Part shown: one piece after another, positions 21,894 through 30,808 of the stretch
How positions within the stretch are numbered: position 1 is the stretch's first letter
How the letters are laid out: every line of letters starts with the position of its first letter
Assembly (NCBI GenBank): GCA_023409755.1
Contig: JAEYRA010000188.1
Coordinates: forward strand, 1 to 30,827
Length of the DNA: 30,827 nucleotides
Direction: 5' to 3'
Source: Bacillota bacterium
GTDB taxonomy: Bacteria > Bacillota > Clostridia > Christensenellales > UMGS416
Made by a program: the position numbers and the translations under genes
Notes under the pieces: generated by a model
Databases searched by the model: none
What the model saw: the letters and a program-made list of their open reading frames with translations, nothing else
What the model was told of the DNA's origin: nothing

Positions 21894-24800
21894 TCAGCCC
21901 ACGCGGTCAGTCTCCCCACCCACATAATCTGCCATGCGCATAGAGACCAGGGTGGAAATGCCCTTCTCCTCCATCGTCACGCCATAAATGGCGTTGCTGG
22001 CCTCCATCGTGCCCTTGCGGTGTGTGACGACCACAAACTGGGTCTTATTGGTGTAGGCGTTCAGGTAATCCGCAAAACGCTTGACGTTGACGTCGTCCAG
22101 CGCAGCCTCGATTTCATCGAGCACGCAGAAGGGCGACGGATTGAGCTTCAGCATGGCAAAGAGCAGGGAGATGGCCGTCAGCGCCTTCTCCCCACCGGAG
22201 AGGAGCGACAGCAACTGCAGCTGCTTGCCCGGGGGCTGGGCTTCGATCTCGACGCCGGAATTGAGCAGATCGCCCTCGTTCTGCAGCACCAGGCGTGCCT
22301 GCCCGCCGCCAAACATCTCCACAAAGGTTTTGGAGAAATAGTCGTTGAGAAGGGCGAACTGCTCGCGGAAGCGCTTCTCCATCTTCTCAGACAACTCGGC
22401 GATGATGGCGATGAGGTCGCCCTCGGCCTTCACGAGATCGGCGGTCTGGCGTTCGTATTCCTCCCACCGGTCTTTGAGGGTCACATAGTCCTCGATGGCG
22501 TTGACGTTGACCGTGCCCATAGCGCGGATGCGCTCGCGAATCTCAGCGATGCGCTTGCCTGCGCCGGAGGACTCGAAATCCTCCCGCCGCAGGGCCTGGG
22601 CCATGGCGTAGGTCAGCTCGTAATTGTCCCAGATGCGGTTCTGCAGGTTCTCCAGGTCGGCTTCGGCCCGGCTGCCCTGGTTCTGCAGGCGGTACTGCTG
22701 CTCGCGGGCTTCGTCCAGCGCGCGGCGGCAGGCGGCCAGCTCCTCCTCCTGGGCGGTGCGCTGGCTGCGCAGGGCGGCCCGCTCCTCCTCCAGGGCTTTG
22801 AGGGCGTCCTCCACCGCCACACGGCGGTCGTCGGGAGCGCCCTCCTCGGCGGTGCGCAATGCCTGTTCCTCCTGGGCGGCGCTCTCCCGGCAGTGGGCCA
22901 GGGCGTCCTCGGTGGCCGCCATCTGCCGGGCCAGCGTCTCAGCCTCCCGCTCCATGCGCTGACAATCGGCCTGCAACGCAGCGGCATGGCGCGTGTCGGT
23001 CGCCATGGCGATCTTCTGGCCGTTTACTGTCTCCTGCAGGTCGTTGAACTGTTCCCGCTGGTCGTTGATCTGCCGCTGGATACGAATGATCTCCTCCCGC
23101 ACGGCGGCGCTGCTCTGTTCCTCGCCGCCCTGACGGCTCTCGGTCACTGCCCGCTCGGCGGAGATGTCACGCAGGTTATCCGCCAGCTGCTGGCGCTCCT
23201 CCTCCAGTTGGGAAAGTGACGTGCGGACGCGCTCCTCAGTCTGGGCGGCGCGGCTGCGGCGCTCCTGCTCACGGGTCACGTCCAGTTCCAGCTCATGGGC
23301 GGCGCGGGAGGCCCGCTCCAACGCCTGGGCGGCCTCGGCCCCTTGGGCTTGGATGTCAGCAGCGCTGGCCGACTGGGTCTTCAGATCGCCCTCCAGTCGG
23401 GCACGAAGGGCGGTCAGCTCCTCCAGCTCTGCCGAACGGCCCAAGAGACTGGTGAACCGCGAATGCACGCTGCCGCCGGTCATGGAGCCGCCGGTGTTGA
23501 TGATGTCACCCTGCAGGGTGACAAACCGCAGCGAGTGACCGCAGGCACGGGCCATGGCGATGGCGCTGTCCATGTCCTCGGCAATGACGGTGCGGCCCAG
23601 AAGGCTCAGCACGATGTCACGGTACCGGGGGTCGAACTTGACCAAATCGGCGGCCACACCGATGCAGCCGGACATGCCCGTCACCCGCTGCTCCGCACCA
23701 TTGAGGCTGCGGCCCCTCACCGCCGTGACCGGCAGGAAGGTGGCCCGGCCATAGTTCATGCGCCGCAGGTGGCTGATGAGCTGCTTGGCGGCGTCCTCAT
23801 CGGGGGTCACGATATTCTGCATGGCGGGGCCCAGCACCATCTCCACCGCCCGCACGAGGTCGGCCGGGGCTTCGATGAGCTCACCGATGACGCCCTCCAC
23901 CAGCGGGTGGAGCTTATCGTCCTTGCGGCAGTCTACCAGCAGGCGCTTGACGGACTCGGTATAGCCCTCGTAGTCCCGCTTCATGGCCGTTAACAGGTTG
24001 ATGCGGGTCACGGTGCTCTGCAGCCGCTCCCGGCCCTTGGCGGTCGTCTCCTCCGCGGCGCGCTGGCGGGCAGCCAGATCGCGCACCCTCTCCTCCACCC
24101 CTTTGCGTTCGGCACGGGTGGCTTCCAATTGTGCCCGCAGGGCAATGAGACTTCCGTCAATCTCACCGGCGGCATCGGTCACCAGCGTCAGTTCACGTTC
24201 CAGCTTCTCCCGGGCGTCGTTCATCTGCCCCAGGCGGTTGCGCACACTCTCCGCCATGGCGTCCAGCCGTGCCAAGTCGCTGCGCAGGTCGCCCATTTTA
24301 TTGAGCGACGCCATCAGCTCGGCCTTCTGGGCCTCCGCCTGTTCTTCATCCTGCCGGAGCCTCTCACCCATGGCGGCAAGCTCCTCTTCCCTCTCGGCAA
24401 TGGCACGCTGGCCCTCGTTCAGGGCCTGCTGCTGGGCGGTGAGTTGAGCGGTGAGTGTGGCCAGCTCGCCCAGCAAAGCACGGCGATGCTCGGCGGCGGC
24501 TTCGTTCTCGCCGGTCATGCGGTCGGCGTCCCTGTGCAGGGTAGCGATGCGCTCCAGCGTCAGGTTGCGCTCACCGGCCAAGCGCTGCTCCTCCGCCGCC
24601 AGGGTCGCCAGTTCATCACGAAGGGCGTTGCCGCGTTCTTCCAGGGTATCCTGCTGGTCGCCGCGGCGGCGCAGTGCTTCCTCCAGCCGCTCCACGGCGG
24701 CGGCCTGCTCCTCACAGCGTGTGGCGGCCTGGGCCTTCTGTTCCTCCAACGCCTGCAGGCGCTGGCTCACGTGGTCGTATTGCACCAGATATTGGTTGAT

Positions 24801-25478
24801 TTCCAGATCCTTGAGCTCCTCGCTGAGCGTCAGGTACAGCCGCGCATCCTCGCTCTGCCGGCGCAGGGGCTCCAGCTGGGCACCTACCTCGGCCGCGATG
24901 TCGTTGAGGCGTGTCAGGTTTGCCCGGGTGTTCTCCAGGCGTCGCTCGGCCTCCTCTTTGCGCACGCGGAACTTCATGATGCCCGCCGACTCGTGGAAGG
25001 TGCCTCGGCGGTCTTCGGGCCGGCTGTTGATGATGGCGGCGATCTCCCCTTGGCCCACGATGGAGTAGCCTTCCTTGCCCACGCCGGTATCGCGGAAAAG
25101 ATCCACGATGTCCTTCAGACGGCAGCTTTGGCGGTTGATGTAGTACTCACTCTCCCCCGAGCGGAAGACCCGGCGGGTGACGGTGACCTCGTTGTAGGCA
25201 ATGGGCAAGGAGCCCTCCTCGTTGTCGATGGTCAGGTTGACCTCGCAATACGAGAGGGGCTTGCGCTTGGCCGTGCCGTTGAAGATGATGTCCTCCATGC
25301 GGCCGCCGCGCAGCACCCGGGCGTTCTGCTCGCCCAGCACCCAGCGCACGGCGTCGCCGATGTTGCTCTTGCCCGAGCCATTGGGGCCGACGATGGCGGT
25401 GATGCCCTGGTCGAAGGCAATCTCTATTTTATCGGCAAAGGATTTGAAGCCGAAAATCTCCAGTTTCTTGAGCCGCAC
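21894..25478 (-). CDS. smc: Chromosome segregation protein SMC
   Basis: SMC is the ATPase of the bacterial condensin complex with ScpA and ScpB. It extrudes DNA loops and aligns the chromosome arms. The 1194-residue protein has the N-terminal head with Walker A GPNGSGKSN (31-39), a first coiled coil, a hinge near the middle (about 515-640), a second coiled coil, and the C-terminal head with the signature LLSGGEKAL (about 1092-1100) and Walker B FCVLDEIEAALD (1117-1128). The start is GTG at 25478, one base after the rnc stop codon. The Shine-Dalgarno sequence is weak and within rnc, implying translational coupling. Confidence 0.97.
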   Translation of the reverse strand: MRLKKLEIFGFKSFADKIEIAFDQGITAIVGPNGSGKSNIGDAVRWVLGEQNARVLRGGRMEDIIFNGTAKRKPLSYCEVNLTIDNEEGSLPIAYNEVTVTRRVFRSGESEYYINRQSCRLKDIVDLFRDTGVGKEGYSIVGQGEIAAIINSRPEDRRGTFHESAGIMKFRVRKEEAERRLENTRANLTRLNDIAAEVGAQLEPLRRQSEDARLYLTLSEELKDLEINQYLVQYDHVSQRLQALEEQKAQAATRCEEQAAAVERLEEALRRRGDQQDTLEERGNALRDELATLAAEEQRLAGERNLTLERIATLHRDADRMTGENEAAAEHRRALLGELATLTAQLTAQQQALNEGQRAIAEREEELAAMGERLRQDEEQAEAQKAELMASLNKMGDLRSDLARLDAMAESVRNRLGQMNDAREKLERELTLVTDAAGEIDGSLIALRAQLEATRAERKGVEERVRDLAARQRAAEETTAKGRERLQSTVTRINLLTAMKRDYEGYTESVKRLLVDCRKDDKLHPLVEGVIGELIEAPADLVRAVEMVLGPAMQNIVTPDEDAAKQLISHLRRMNYGRATFLPVTAVRGRSLNGAEQRVTGMSGCIGVAADLVKFDPRYRDIVLSLLGRTVIAEDMDSAIAMARACGHSLRFVTLQGDIINTGGSMTGGSVHSRFTSLLGRSAELEELTALRARLEGDLKTQSASAADIQAQGAEAAQALERASRAAHELELDVTREQERRSRAAQTEERVRTSLSQLEEERQQLADNLRDISAERAVTESRQGGEEQSSAAVREEIIRIQRQINDQREQFNDLQETVNGQKIAMATDTRHAAALQADCQRMEREAETLARQMAATEDALAHCRESAAQEEQALRTAEEGAPDDRRVAVEDALKALEEERAALRSQRTAQEEELAACRRALDEAREQQYRLQNQGSRAEADLENLQNRIWDNYELTYAMAQALRREDFESSGAGKRIAEIRERIRAMGTVNVNAIEDYVTLKDRWEEYERQTADLVKAEGDLIAIIAELSEKMEKRFREQFALLNDYFSKTFVEMFGGGQARLVLQNEGDLLNSGVEIEAQPPGKQLQLLSLLSGGEKALTAISLLFAMLKLNPSPFCVLDEIEAALDDVNVKRFADYLNAYTNKTQFVVVTHRKGTMEASNAIYGVTMEEKGISTLVSMRMADYVGGETDRVG

Positions 25479-25479
25479 G

Positions 25480-26205
25480 TTATCGCTTCTCGCTTTCGTT
25501 CCCTGATTGCTGCAGCAGCGCCAATGCCCGCCCGGCGGCGTCCTGCTGCGCATCCTTCTTGCTGCGCCCGCTGCCCTGGGCCAGGGCCTGGCCGTCGGCC
25601 AGTACCGTCACGGTGAACAGCCGGTCGTGGGGCGGGCCGCTGGTATCGTCCAGCGTGTATTCGATTTTTACCTCGCCCTTACGCTGCAAGAACTCCTGCA
25701 GACGGGTCTTGCTGTCTCGCAGGAACCCGGCTGACGCCGCACGGGCAATGCTCTCCGCAAGGTGCGGCAGGATAAAAGCGACGGCCGGCTCCATGCCGCC
25801 GTCCAGGTAAATCGCGCCGATGACGGCCTCCACCGCATCGGAGAGGATGGCCGGGTTGTCCCGGCCGCCAGTCTGCTCGGCACCTTTGTCCATCAAGAGC
25901 AGCGACCCCAGGCCCAGTGCCGCCGCCACCGCGGCCAGCGATGGCTCCGACACCACGGCGGCACGGATGCGCGTCAAGCGCCCCTCGTCAAAGGAGGGGT
26001 AGCGCCCAAAGAGGTGGCTGCTGACGGCCAGCTCCAGCACGGCATCGCCCAGGAACTCCAGCCGTTCGTTGCAGGCGCCCCCCTGTTCATGCGATTGGGA
26101 GGCATGCGTCAATGCCTCCCTCGCCAGTTCCTTATTGCCAAAGGAATAGCCGATGCTCCCTTCCAGCCGGGCAACAACGTCCGGCGTGGACGAACCCTGT
26201 GTCAT
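25480..26205 (-). CDS. rnc: Ribonuclease III
   Basis: RNase III cuts double-stranded RNA, including rRNA precursors and, in Firmicutes, the SRP RNA precursor. The 241-residue protein has the catalytic signature NERLEFLGDAVL (46-57), the second acidic motif DAVEAVIGAIYLDGG, and a C-terminal double-stranded RNA-binding domain (about 165-235). It starts with ATG at 26205, three bases after the acpP stop codon, and runs into smc. Confidence 0.97.
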   Translation of the reverse strand: MTQGSSTPDVVARLEGSIGYSFGNKELAREALTHASQSHEQGGACNERLEFLGDAVLELAVSSHLFGRYPSFDEGRLTRIRAAVVSEPSLAAVAAALGLGSLLLMDKGAEQTGGRDNPAILSDAVEAVIGAIYLDGGMEPAVAFILPHLAESIARAASAGFLRDSKTRLQEFLQRKGEVKIEYTLDDTSGPPHDRLFTVTVLADGQALAQGSGRSKKDAQQDAAGRALALLQQSGNESEKR

Positions 26206-26208
26206 CGG

Positions 26209-26439
26209 TTACTTCACTTTCCCCTCGATGTAGCGCACCGCGTCGCCAACGGTCTTGATGCTCTCCAGATCCTCATAGGGGAACTCCATGCCAAACTCGG
26301 CTTCCAGGTTCATGATGATGCCAACGACCTCCACCGAGTCGGCCTTGAGGTCCTCGTTGAGTTTTGCGTCCATCGTGATCTTGGCCGGGTCGATCTCAAG
26401 CTGCTCGGTGATGATCTGCTTCACCTTTTCAAATACCAT
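26209..26439 (-). CDS. acpP: Acyl carrier protein
   Basis: AcpP carries growing acyl chains on a phosphopantetheine arm. The 76-residue protein has the attachment serine S35 in ADSVEVV, where most AcpPs read DSLD or DSLE. The rest is typical: acidic, four helices. The ATG at 26439 has AAGGAGG seven bases upstream; a further in-frame ATG at 26457 would place this site inside the gene. It lies between plsX and rnc, with no fabD or fabG in between. Confidence 0.95.
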   Translation of the reverse strand: MVFEKVKQIITEQLEIDPAKITMDAKLNEDLKADSVEVVGIIMNLEAEFGMEFPYEDLESIKTVGDAVRYIEGKVK

Positions 26440-26466
26440 GGGGAAATCCTCCTTCAATGACTATAC

Positions 26467-27471
26467 TCAGGAATCCTGTTGCAGGGATTGCTCCAATGAC
26501 TGACGGATGGAACCAACGACGTCCTTGCGCACGGCGTCCATCGCCTGCCTGAGGGCGCTCTCGAACGCCTTGGCGTTGGAAGAGCCGTGGGCTTTGACTA
26601 CTACGCCGTCGATGCCCAGAAGCAGCGAGCCGCCGTATTCGGTGTAGTCGAGTTTGCGCTTCACCGCCCGCAGGCCGTCGTAGACGAGCGCTGTGCCCAG
26701 CTTGCGTTTGAGATTGGCTCCCAGCTGCTCTTTGAGCAGGGCGAACAGAAACAGGGAAACACCTTCGGCCGCCTTGAGGAAGACATTGCCCGTGAAGCCA
26801 TCGGCCACGATGACGTCCACATTGCCGTCGAGAGCGTCGCGGCCCTCCACATTGCCGTGGAACCGCAGGCCCGATGCCTTCAGCAGCTGGTGGGCCTCCC
26901 TGTGCATGGCGCTGCCCTTGTCCTCTTCAGCACCATTGTTGAGAAGCCCGACCCGGGGCTGGGCCACACCCATTACCTTCTGCATGTAGATGCTGCCCAT
27001 CTGTCCAAACTGCAGCAGGAACTCCGGCTTGCAGTCGGCGTTGGCGCCGCAGTCAATGAGCAGGGCTGAGCCGGTCATGGTGGGCAGAAGCGGGGCCAGC
27101 GCCGGCCGCTGGATGCCCTTGATGCGCCCGACATAAAAGAGTGCGCCGCTCATAAAGGCACCGGTGTTGCCGGCGGATACCGCGGCGTCCACCTCACCGG
27201 CCTTGAGAAGATCGAGCGCCACCAGCATGGTGGCCTTGCGCTTCTTGCGAATGGCAACCAGCGGCTCATCCTCGCCATGGATGACCTCTTCGGCGTGCAG
27301 CAGCGTGATGCGCTCGCACCCCTCAGCCGGCAGCAAGGGCCGTATGACCGTCTCCGGGCCAACAAGGGTTACCTGCAGATCCTCGTTGTGGGCGATGGCG
27401 TTGACCACGCCGGCCACGATGGCCTCCGGCGCGTTGTCGCCCCCCATGGCATCTACCGCTATTCTGATCAC
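26467..27471 (-). CDS. plsX: Phosphate acyltransferase PlsX
   Basis: PlsX reversibly converts acyl-ACP and phosphate to acyl phosphate, the donor for PlsY in phospholipid synthesis. With GTG at 27471 the protein is 334 residues, the family norm. It begins IRIAVDAMGGDNAP, with GNTGAFMSGAL, DCGANADCKPEFL, NNGAEEDKG and DGFTGNVFLKAAEG further on. The reading frame extends upstream without similarity. The ribosome binding site is weak (GTAGAG). A good sigma-A promoter lies about 50 bases ahead. No FapR-type operator (inverted TTAGTACC) is seen, and no fapR gene precedes it. Confidence 0.94.
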   Translation of the reverse strand: MIRIAVDAMGGDNAPEAIVAGVVNAIAHNEDLQVTLVGPETVIRPLLPAEGCERITLLHAEEVIHGEDEPLVAIRKKRKATMLVALDLLKAGEVDAAVSAGNTGAFMSGALFYVGRIKGIQRPALAPLLPTMTGSALLIDCGANADCKPEFLLQFGQMGSIYMQKVMGVAQPRVGLLNNGAEEDKGSAMHREAHQLLKASGLRFHGNVEGRDALDGNVDVIVADGFTGNVFLKAAEGVSLFLFALLKEQLGANLKRKLGTALVYDGLRAVKRKLDYTEYGGSLLLGIDGVVVKAHGSSNAKAFESALRQAMDAVRKDVVGSIRQSLEQSLQQDS

Positions 27472-27518
27472 GGAATCTCTACCCCACTGTGCATTTGCTG
27501 GCGTTTCCAACAAGAAAC

Positions 27519-27547
27519 AGTATAAACAAAACCTCCCGGCAATGCAA
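27519..27547 (-). promoter_or_regulatory. Sigma-A promoter of the plsX-acpP-rnc-smc group
   Basis: On the minus strand TTGCAT (27542-27547) and TATACT (27519-27524) are 17 bases apart, just after the terminator of the upstream transporter gene. Confidence 0.7.
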
Positions 27548-27566
27548 CTGCCCCGTAAACACAAAC

Positions 27567-27597
27567 GGCCCAGCCACCGACGTGCGGCAGCTGGGCC
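27567..27597 (-). terminator. Terminator of the MFS transporter gene
   Basis: An 8-base perfect stem GGCCCAGC (27567-27574) / GCTGGGCC (27590-27597) lies 20 bases past the transporter stop codon. On the minus strand it is followed by GTTTGTGTTT. Confidence 0.7.
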
Positions 27598-27616
27598 TGT
27601 GTGATCAGTTTATCAG

Positions 27617-28837
27617 TCAGACGGATGTCTCAACAGCCTGTTCAAATTGCTTCTTTGGCACCAGCCAGCACAGCGCCGTGAAGATGACGGCGATGACCGC
27701 ACCGGCCACAAATACCCACTGGGCCCCCAGCGTCGTCCACAGGATGCCGCCGAACACCGGACCGATGAAGCTGGCGATGTGATCCATGCTCACACCCACC
27801 GAGAGCGTGGGCATGATCTCGTCCTTGCTCTCCGCCGTGTGCTTGACAAACACATCCCGGCCCATCAGTGTCGATTGAGTCAGGCGATCGAGGTAAGTCA
27901 GCGCCAGCAGCAGCAGAACAATGAGCCCGTTCGCGGCGCTCTGATTGCTCAGCAGGGCATAGGCCACGTAGATGAGCGTCGCACCGATGCCGCCGCCCAC
28001 CAGTAGTTTCCGCTCGCCAAATTTATCGATGAGGTGACCCATGAAGGGATTGAAGAAGAAGATGGTGACCGAACCCACGATGTTCAAAAGCGTCATCGTC
28101 GTCACCGGCTGGGAGAACGTCTGCACCAGCAGCCAGGGTGCGAAGACCATGTAGATCTGCTTGCGCATGCCGCTGACGAAGCTAATGAGGTAATAGAGCG
28201 CAAACTTCTTCTTGAACACCAGCTTGGTCTTGGTGATGTTCTCCTTGCCGCGGTGGGTGCGCATGAAGAAGAGCGCAACCGAAGCCAGGAACGCCATGAT
28301 GGCCGCCAGGATGAAGAAGATCGTGTAATCCCCTTTTGCTTGGCCCTTGAACGTGAAGAGAATGGGAAGACTGGCCAGGGTGTACAGGATCGTTGATGTC
28401 GCGTCCATCATGCCGATGACGCGGCCCTCGTAGCCACTGTTTGCCACGGTGATGCCAATGGAATTGCGAAGCGGCATGAAGATGTGATCACCCAGGCTCA
28501 CGATGACCATGTAGGCCATGAATGCCGGGTTGAACTGCTGTGTGAGGAGGGCAACGCTGAGCAAACCAACAGCACGGGTGGCCATGGCAACCGCACCCAT
28601 GCGGCCAATCGTCAGCACCGAGAGCGCGGCGATGATGAACATCATGAGGAGCCCCGGCAGCTCACGGATGGGTTCCAACAGCGTCCGCTGGGTCGTCTCC
28701 ATGCCGATGACCTTGTAAAAATTTGTCCAGATGTTCTCTGAAAACCCTTGGGATAGGCCAATGAATGCGATGGCAATGAAGAGAAGGATGACCTCCCTCT
28801 TCATGTCCTTGTTGAAGATTTTTGTACGATCGAACAA
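27617..28837 (-). CDS. Major facilitator superfamily transporter
   Basis: The 406-residue protein has about twelve hydrophobic segments in two halves, with the basic cytoplasmic loop between them near residues 195-215 (RTHRGKENITKTKLVFKKK). The loop FMGHLIDKFGERKLL in the second half is the usual MFS loop motif between two membrane spans. The family exports or imports small solutes; I cannot assign a substrate. The start is TTG at 28837 with GGGAGG six bases upstream. An ATG at 28804 lies downstream but has a weaker site. A promoter and a terminator flank the gene, so it is probably monocistronic. Confidence 0.85.
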   Translation of the reverse strand: MFDRTKIFNKDMKREVILLFIAIAFIGLSQGFSENIWTNFYKVIGMETTQRTLLEPIRELPGLLMMFIIAALSVLTIGRMGAVAMATRAVGLLSVALLTQQFNPAFMAYMVIVSLGDHIFMPLRNSIGITVANSGYEGRVIGMMDATSTILYTLASLPILFTFKGQAKGDYTIFFILAAIMAFLASVALFFMRTHRGKENITKTKLVFKKKFALYYLISFVSGMRKQIYMVFAPWLLVQTFSQPVTTMTLLNIVGSVTIFFFNPFMGHLIDKFGERKLLVGGGIGATLIYVAYALLSNQSAANGLIVLLLLALTYLDRLTQSTLMGRDVFVKHTAESKDEIMPTLSVGVSMDHIASFIGPVFGGILWTTLGAQWVFVAGAVIAVIFTALCWLVPKKQFEQAVETSV

Positions 28838-28893
28838 GTGGCTCCTCCCTCCCCCGCGGCGCGGGCACGGGTGCCACCGCCGACATGAGTCCC

Positions 28894-28922
28894 ATTATTC
28901 CACGATTGACCGGCAGTGGCAA
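28894..28922 (-). promoter_or_regulatory. Candidate promoter of the MFS transporter gene
   Basis: On the minus strand TTGCCA (28917-28922) and AATAAT (28894-28899) are 17 bases apart, about 55 bases before the TTG start. Confidence 0.45.
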
Positions 28923-28956
28923 GGCATTTGTGGAACGATTTATATAGACAAATTGG

Positions 28957-30567
28957 TCACTCCGTCGCCCAAACACGGCTGGCGGTATCCGTGAGTTCCA
29001 GCCCTTTGTTATGCTCGGCAGCCCAGCTGATGGACCACTCATTCTCAAAAAGCAGTACGGGGCGGCCTGCGGCGTCCTCCGCCCGCAGGGTGGTGCTCGT
29101 CAGGTTGAGGGAATGGAGGTCGCTCACCCCGCTCACCCACCGCACAAAGCGGTAATTGAGCCGTTCGGTACGCAGATCCACGCCGTACTCGCCCTTCAAA
29201 CGGAAGGCCAGCACGTCAAACTGCAGTACACCCACCACGCCCACGATGATCTCCTGACGTCCAACGTGGTCTTGGCGGAACACCTGCACCGCGCCTTCCT
29301 CCGAGAGTTGCAGAATGCCTTTGACAAACTGCTTGCGCTTCATCGTGTCCACCGAGGACACACGGGCAAAATTCTCTGGCGCAAACATGGGGATGCCGTC
29401 AAACTGGAACCGTGCCCCTTGGGTCAGCGTGTCACCCAGGTGAAAGACACCGGGGTCAAATAGGCCAATGATGTCACCGGGCCAGGCTTCCTCCACCGTC
29501 TCGCGGGAGCTGGCCATCATCTGCTGGGGCTGGGCCAGTTTGATACGTTTGTCGGTGTTCACAATGAGGGCCTCCATGCCCTTCTCGAACCGGCCGGAGC
29601 AGATGCGTGCGAAGGCAATGCGATCCCGATGGGCCGGATTCATGTTGGCCTGGATTTTGAAGATGAAAGCTGAGAACTCGGGGTCCTGCGGTTCGAGGAG
29701 GTCCTCCCCCACCAGGCGCTCAGCCGGCGGCGGGGCCATCTCCAGGAAGCGCTCCAAAAAGCTCTGCACGCCAAAGTTGTTCATGGCACTGCCAAAGAAC
29801 ATGGGGCTCAGCTGGCCGCTGCGTACCCGGGCCAGGTCCAAGCCCTCGCCGGCACCCTCCAGCAACTCCAGCTCATCGAGCAGCTTTTTGGTGTGGTATT
29901 CACCCAGTTGGGCGGAGAACGCCGGGTCACGGGGGTCGCCCTCCACCGACTGGACGATGTTGGAGCCATGTTTTTCATCATCCAGGAAAAGTTCAACACG
30001 GTCGCGGTCCCGGTGGTAGACGCCTTTGAAGTCCCCCTCGGTGCCGATGGGCCAGTTGACCGGCGTGCAGTGGATGCCCAGCACGCTCTCAATCTCACTC
30101 ATGAGGTCGAAGGGGTCACGAGCGGCGCGATCCATTTTGTTGACGAAGGTGAAGATGGGGATACCCCGCATCCGGCAAACGTGGAAGAGCTTGATGGTCT
30201 GCGGCTCCACACCACGCGCGCCATCGATAAGCATGACGGCACTGTCCGCCGCCATGAGCGTGCGGAACGTATCCTCGCTGAAGTCCTGGTGCCCGGGGGT
30301 ATCCAGGATGTTGATGCGATAACCCTCATAATCAAAGAGCATGGCGCTGGACGTGACAGAAATGCCGCGCTGCTTTTCAATCTCCATCCAATCAGACACG
30401 GCGTGGCGGCTCGATTTGCGGGCCTTGACCGACCCGGCCAGGTGAATGGCCCCGCCGTACAGCAGCAATTTTTCCGTCAATGTCGTCTTGCCGGCGTCTG
30501 GGTGCGAGATGATCGCAAACGTTCGCCGACGCGCAATCTCATCCTTTGGGGCGGGCTGGAGAGCCAT
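28957..30567 (-). CDS. prfC: Peptide chain release factor 3
   Basis: RF3 is a translational GTPase that recycles RF1 and RF2 from the ribosome after peptide release. The 536-residue length matches the family. G-domain motifs are SHPDAGKTT (21-29), the RGISVTSS effector loop, DTPGHQDF and NKMD. The RF3-specific second half includes GDTLTQGARFQF and the GVVGVLQFDVLAFRL segment, which separates it from EF-G. AGAGGTG precedes the ATG at 30567. It lies just downstream of the SRP RNA terminator; no strong promoter of its own is visible, so it may be read by leakage from there. Confidence 0.96.
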   Translation of the reverse strand: MALQPAPKDEIARRRTFAIISHPDAGKTTLTEKLLLYGGAIHLAGSVKARKSSRHAVSDWMEIEKQRGISVTSSAMLFDYEGYRINILDTPGHQDFSEDTFRTLMAADSAVMLIDGARGVEPQTIKLFHVCRMRGIPIFTFVNKMDRAARDPFDLMSEIESVLGIHCTPVNWPIGTEGDFKGVYHRDRDRVELFLDDEKHGSNIVQSVEGDPRDPAFSAQLGEYHTKKLLDELELLEGAGEGLDLARVRSGQLSPMFFGSAMNNFGVQSFLERFLEMAPPPAERLVGEDLLEPQDPEFSAFIFKIQANMNPAHRDRIAFARICSGRFEKGMEALIVNTDKRIKLAQPQQMMASSRETVEEAWPGDIIGLFDPGVFHLGDTLTQGARFQFDGIPMFAPENFARVSSVDTMKRKQFVKGILQLSEEGAVQVFRQDHVGRQEIIVGVVGVLQFDVLAFRLKGEYGVDLRTERLNYRFVRWVSGVSDLHSLNLTSTTLRAEDAAGRPVLLFENEWSISWAAEHNKGLELTDTASRVWATE

Positions 30568-30602
30568 GGCACACCTCTATTCTGATCTGGGGGATTCACA
30601 GC

Positions 30603-30631
30603 AAAAACCGGGCCGGCCATCGGCCGCCCGG
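30603..30631 (-). terminator. Terminator of the SRP RNA gene
   Basis: A GC-rich stem, CCGGGC (30608-30613) with GCCCGG (30626-30631) plus internal GGCC pairs, is followed on the minus strand by TTTTT. It lies just after the 3' end of the SRP RNA. Confidence 0.85.
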
Positions 30632-30662
30632 GACGGGCGTTGCTCCGCTCACGCAAGCGGCT

Positions 30663-30762
30663 CCGGGAGGCTGACCTGCGGCACATGGACGGATCTGCTG
30701 AATGCTGCTTCCTTCCGGACCTGACATGGTTCGCAGGGTCACATTGCACAGGGCCACCCATC
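30663..30762 (-). ncRNA. ffs: Signal recognition particle RNA (small bacterial type)
   Basis: On the minus strand bases 30707-30727 contain the conserved SRP domain-IV loop: GTCAGGTCCGG followed directly by AAGGAAGCAG. This is where Ffh binds, with the GGAA tetraloop and the asymmetric internal loop. The flanks pair as a long hairpin: GGC-CCTG on the 5' side matches CAGG-TCA-GCC on the 3' side. The core is about 100 bases, as in the small SRP RNAs of E. coli and many clostridia, and no Alu domain is visible. Further flanking sequence can extend the helix to 30639-30785. The ends given are those of the core hairpin and are approximate. Confidence 0.9.
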
Positions 30763-30802
30763 GACGCCGCCGGCGTGAGCGCAACAACGCAGGCAGATGT
30801 TT

Positions 30803-30808
30803 ATTTTA
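30803..30808 (-). promoter_or_regulatory. Probable -10 box of the SRP RNA gene
   Basis: TAAAAT on the minus strand lies about 17 bases before the outer helix that would start the SRP RNA precursor. The matching -35 box would fall outside the window. Confidence 0.45.

Noticed and set aside
24129..25616. Long open frame antisense to smc
   Set aside because: It mirrors the biased codon use of the SMC coiled coil. It has no ribosome binding site and no recognisable domain.
27472..27570. FapR operator or rpmF gene before plsX
   Set aside because: No inverted TTAGTACC motif and no L32 coding sequence is present in this interval.
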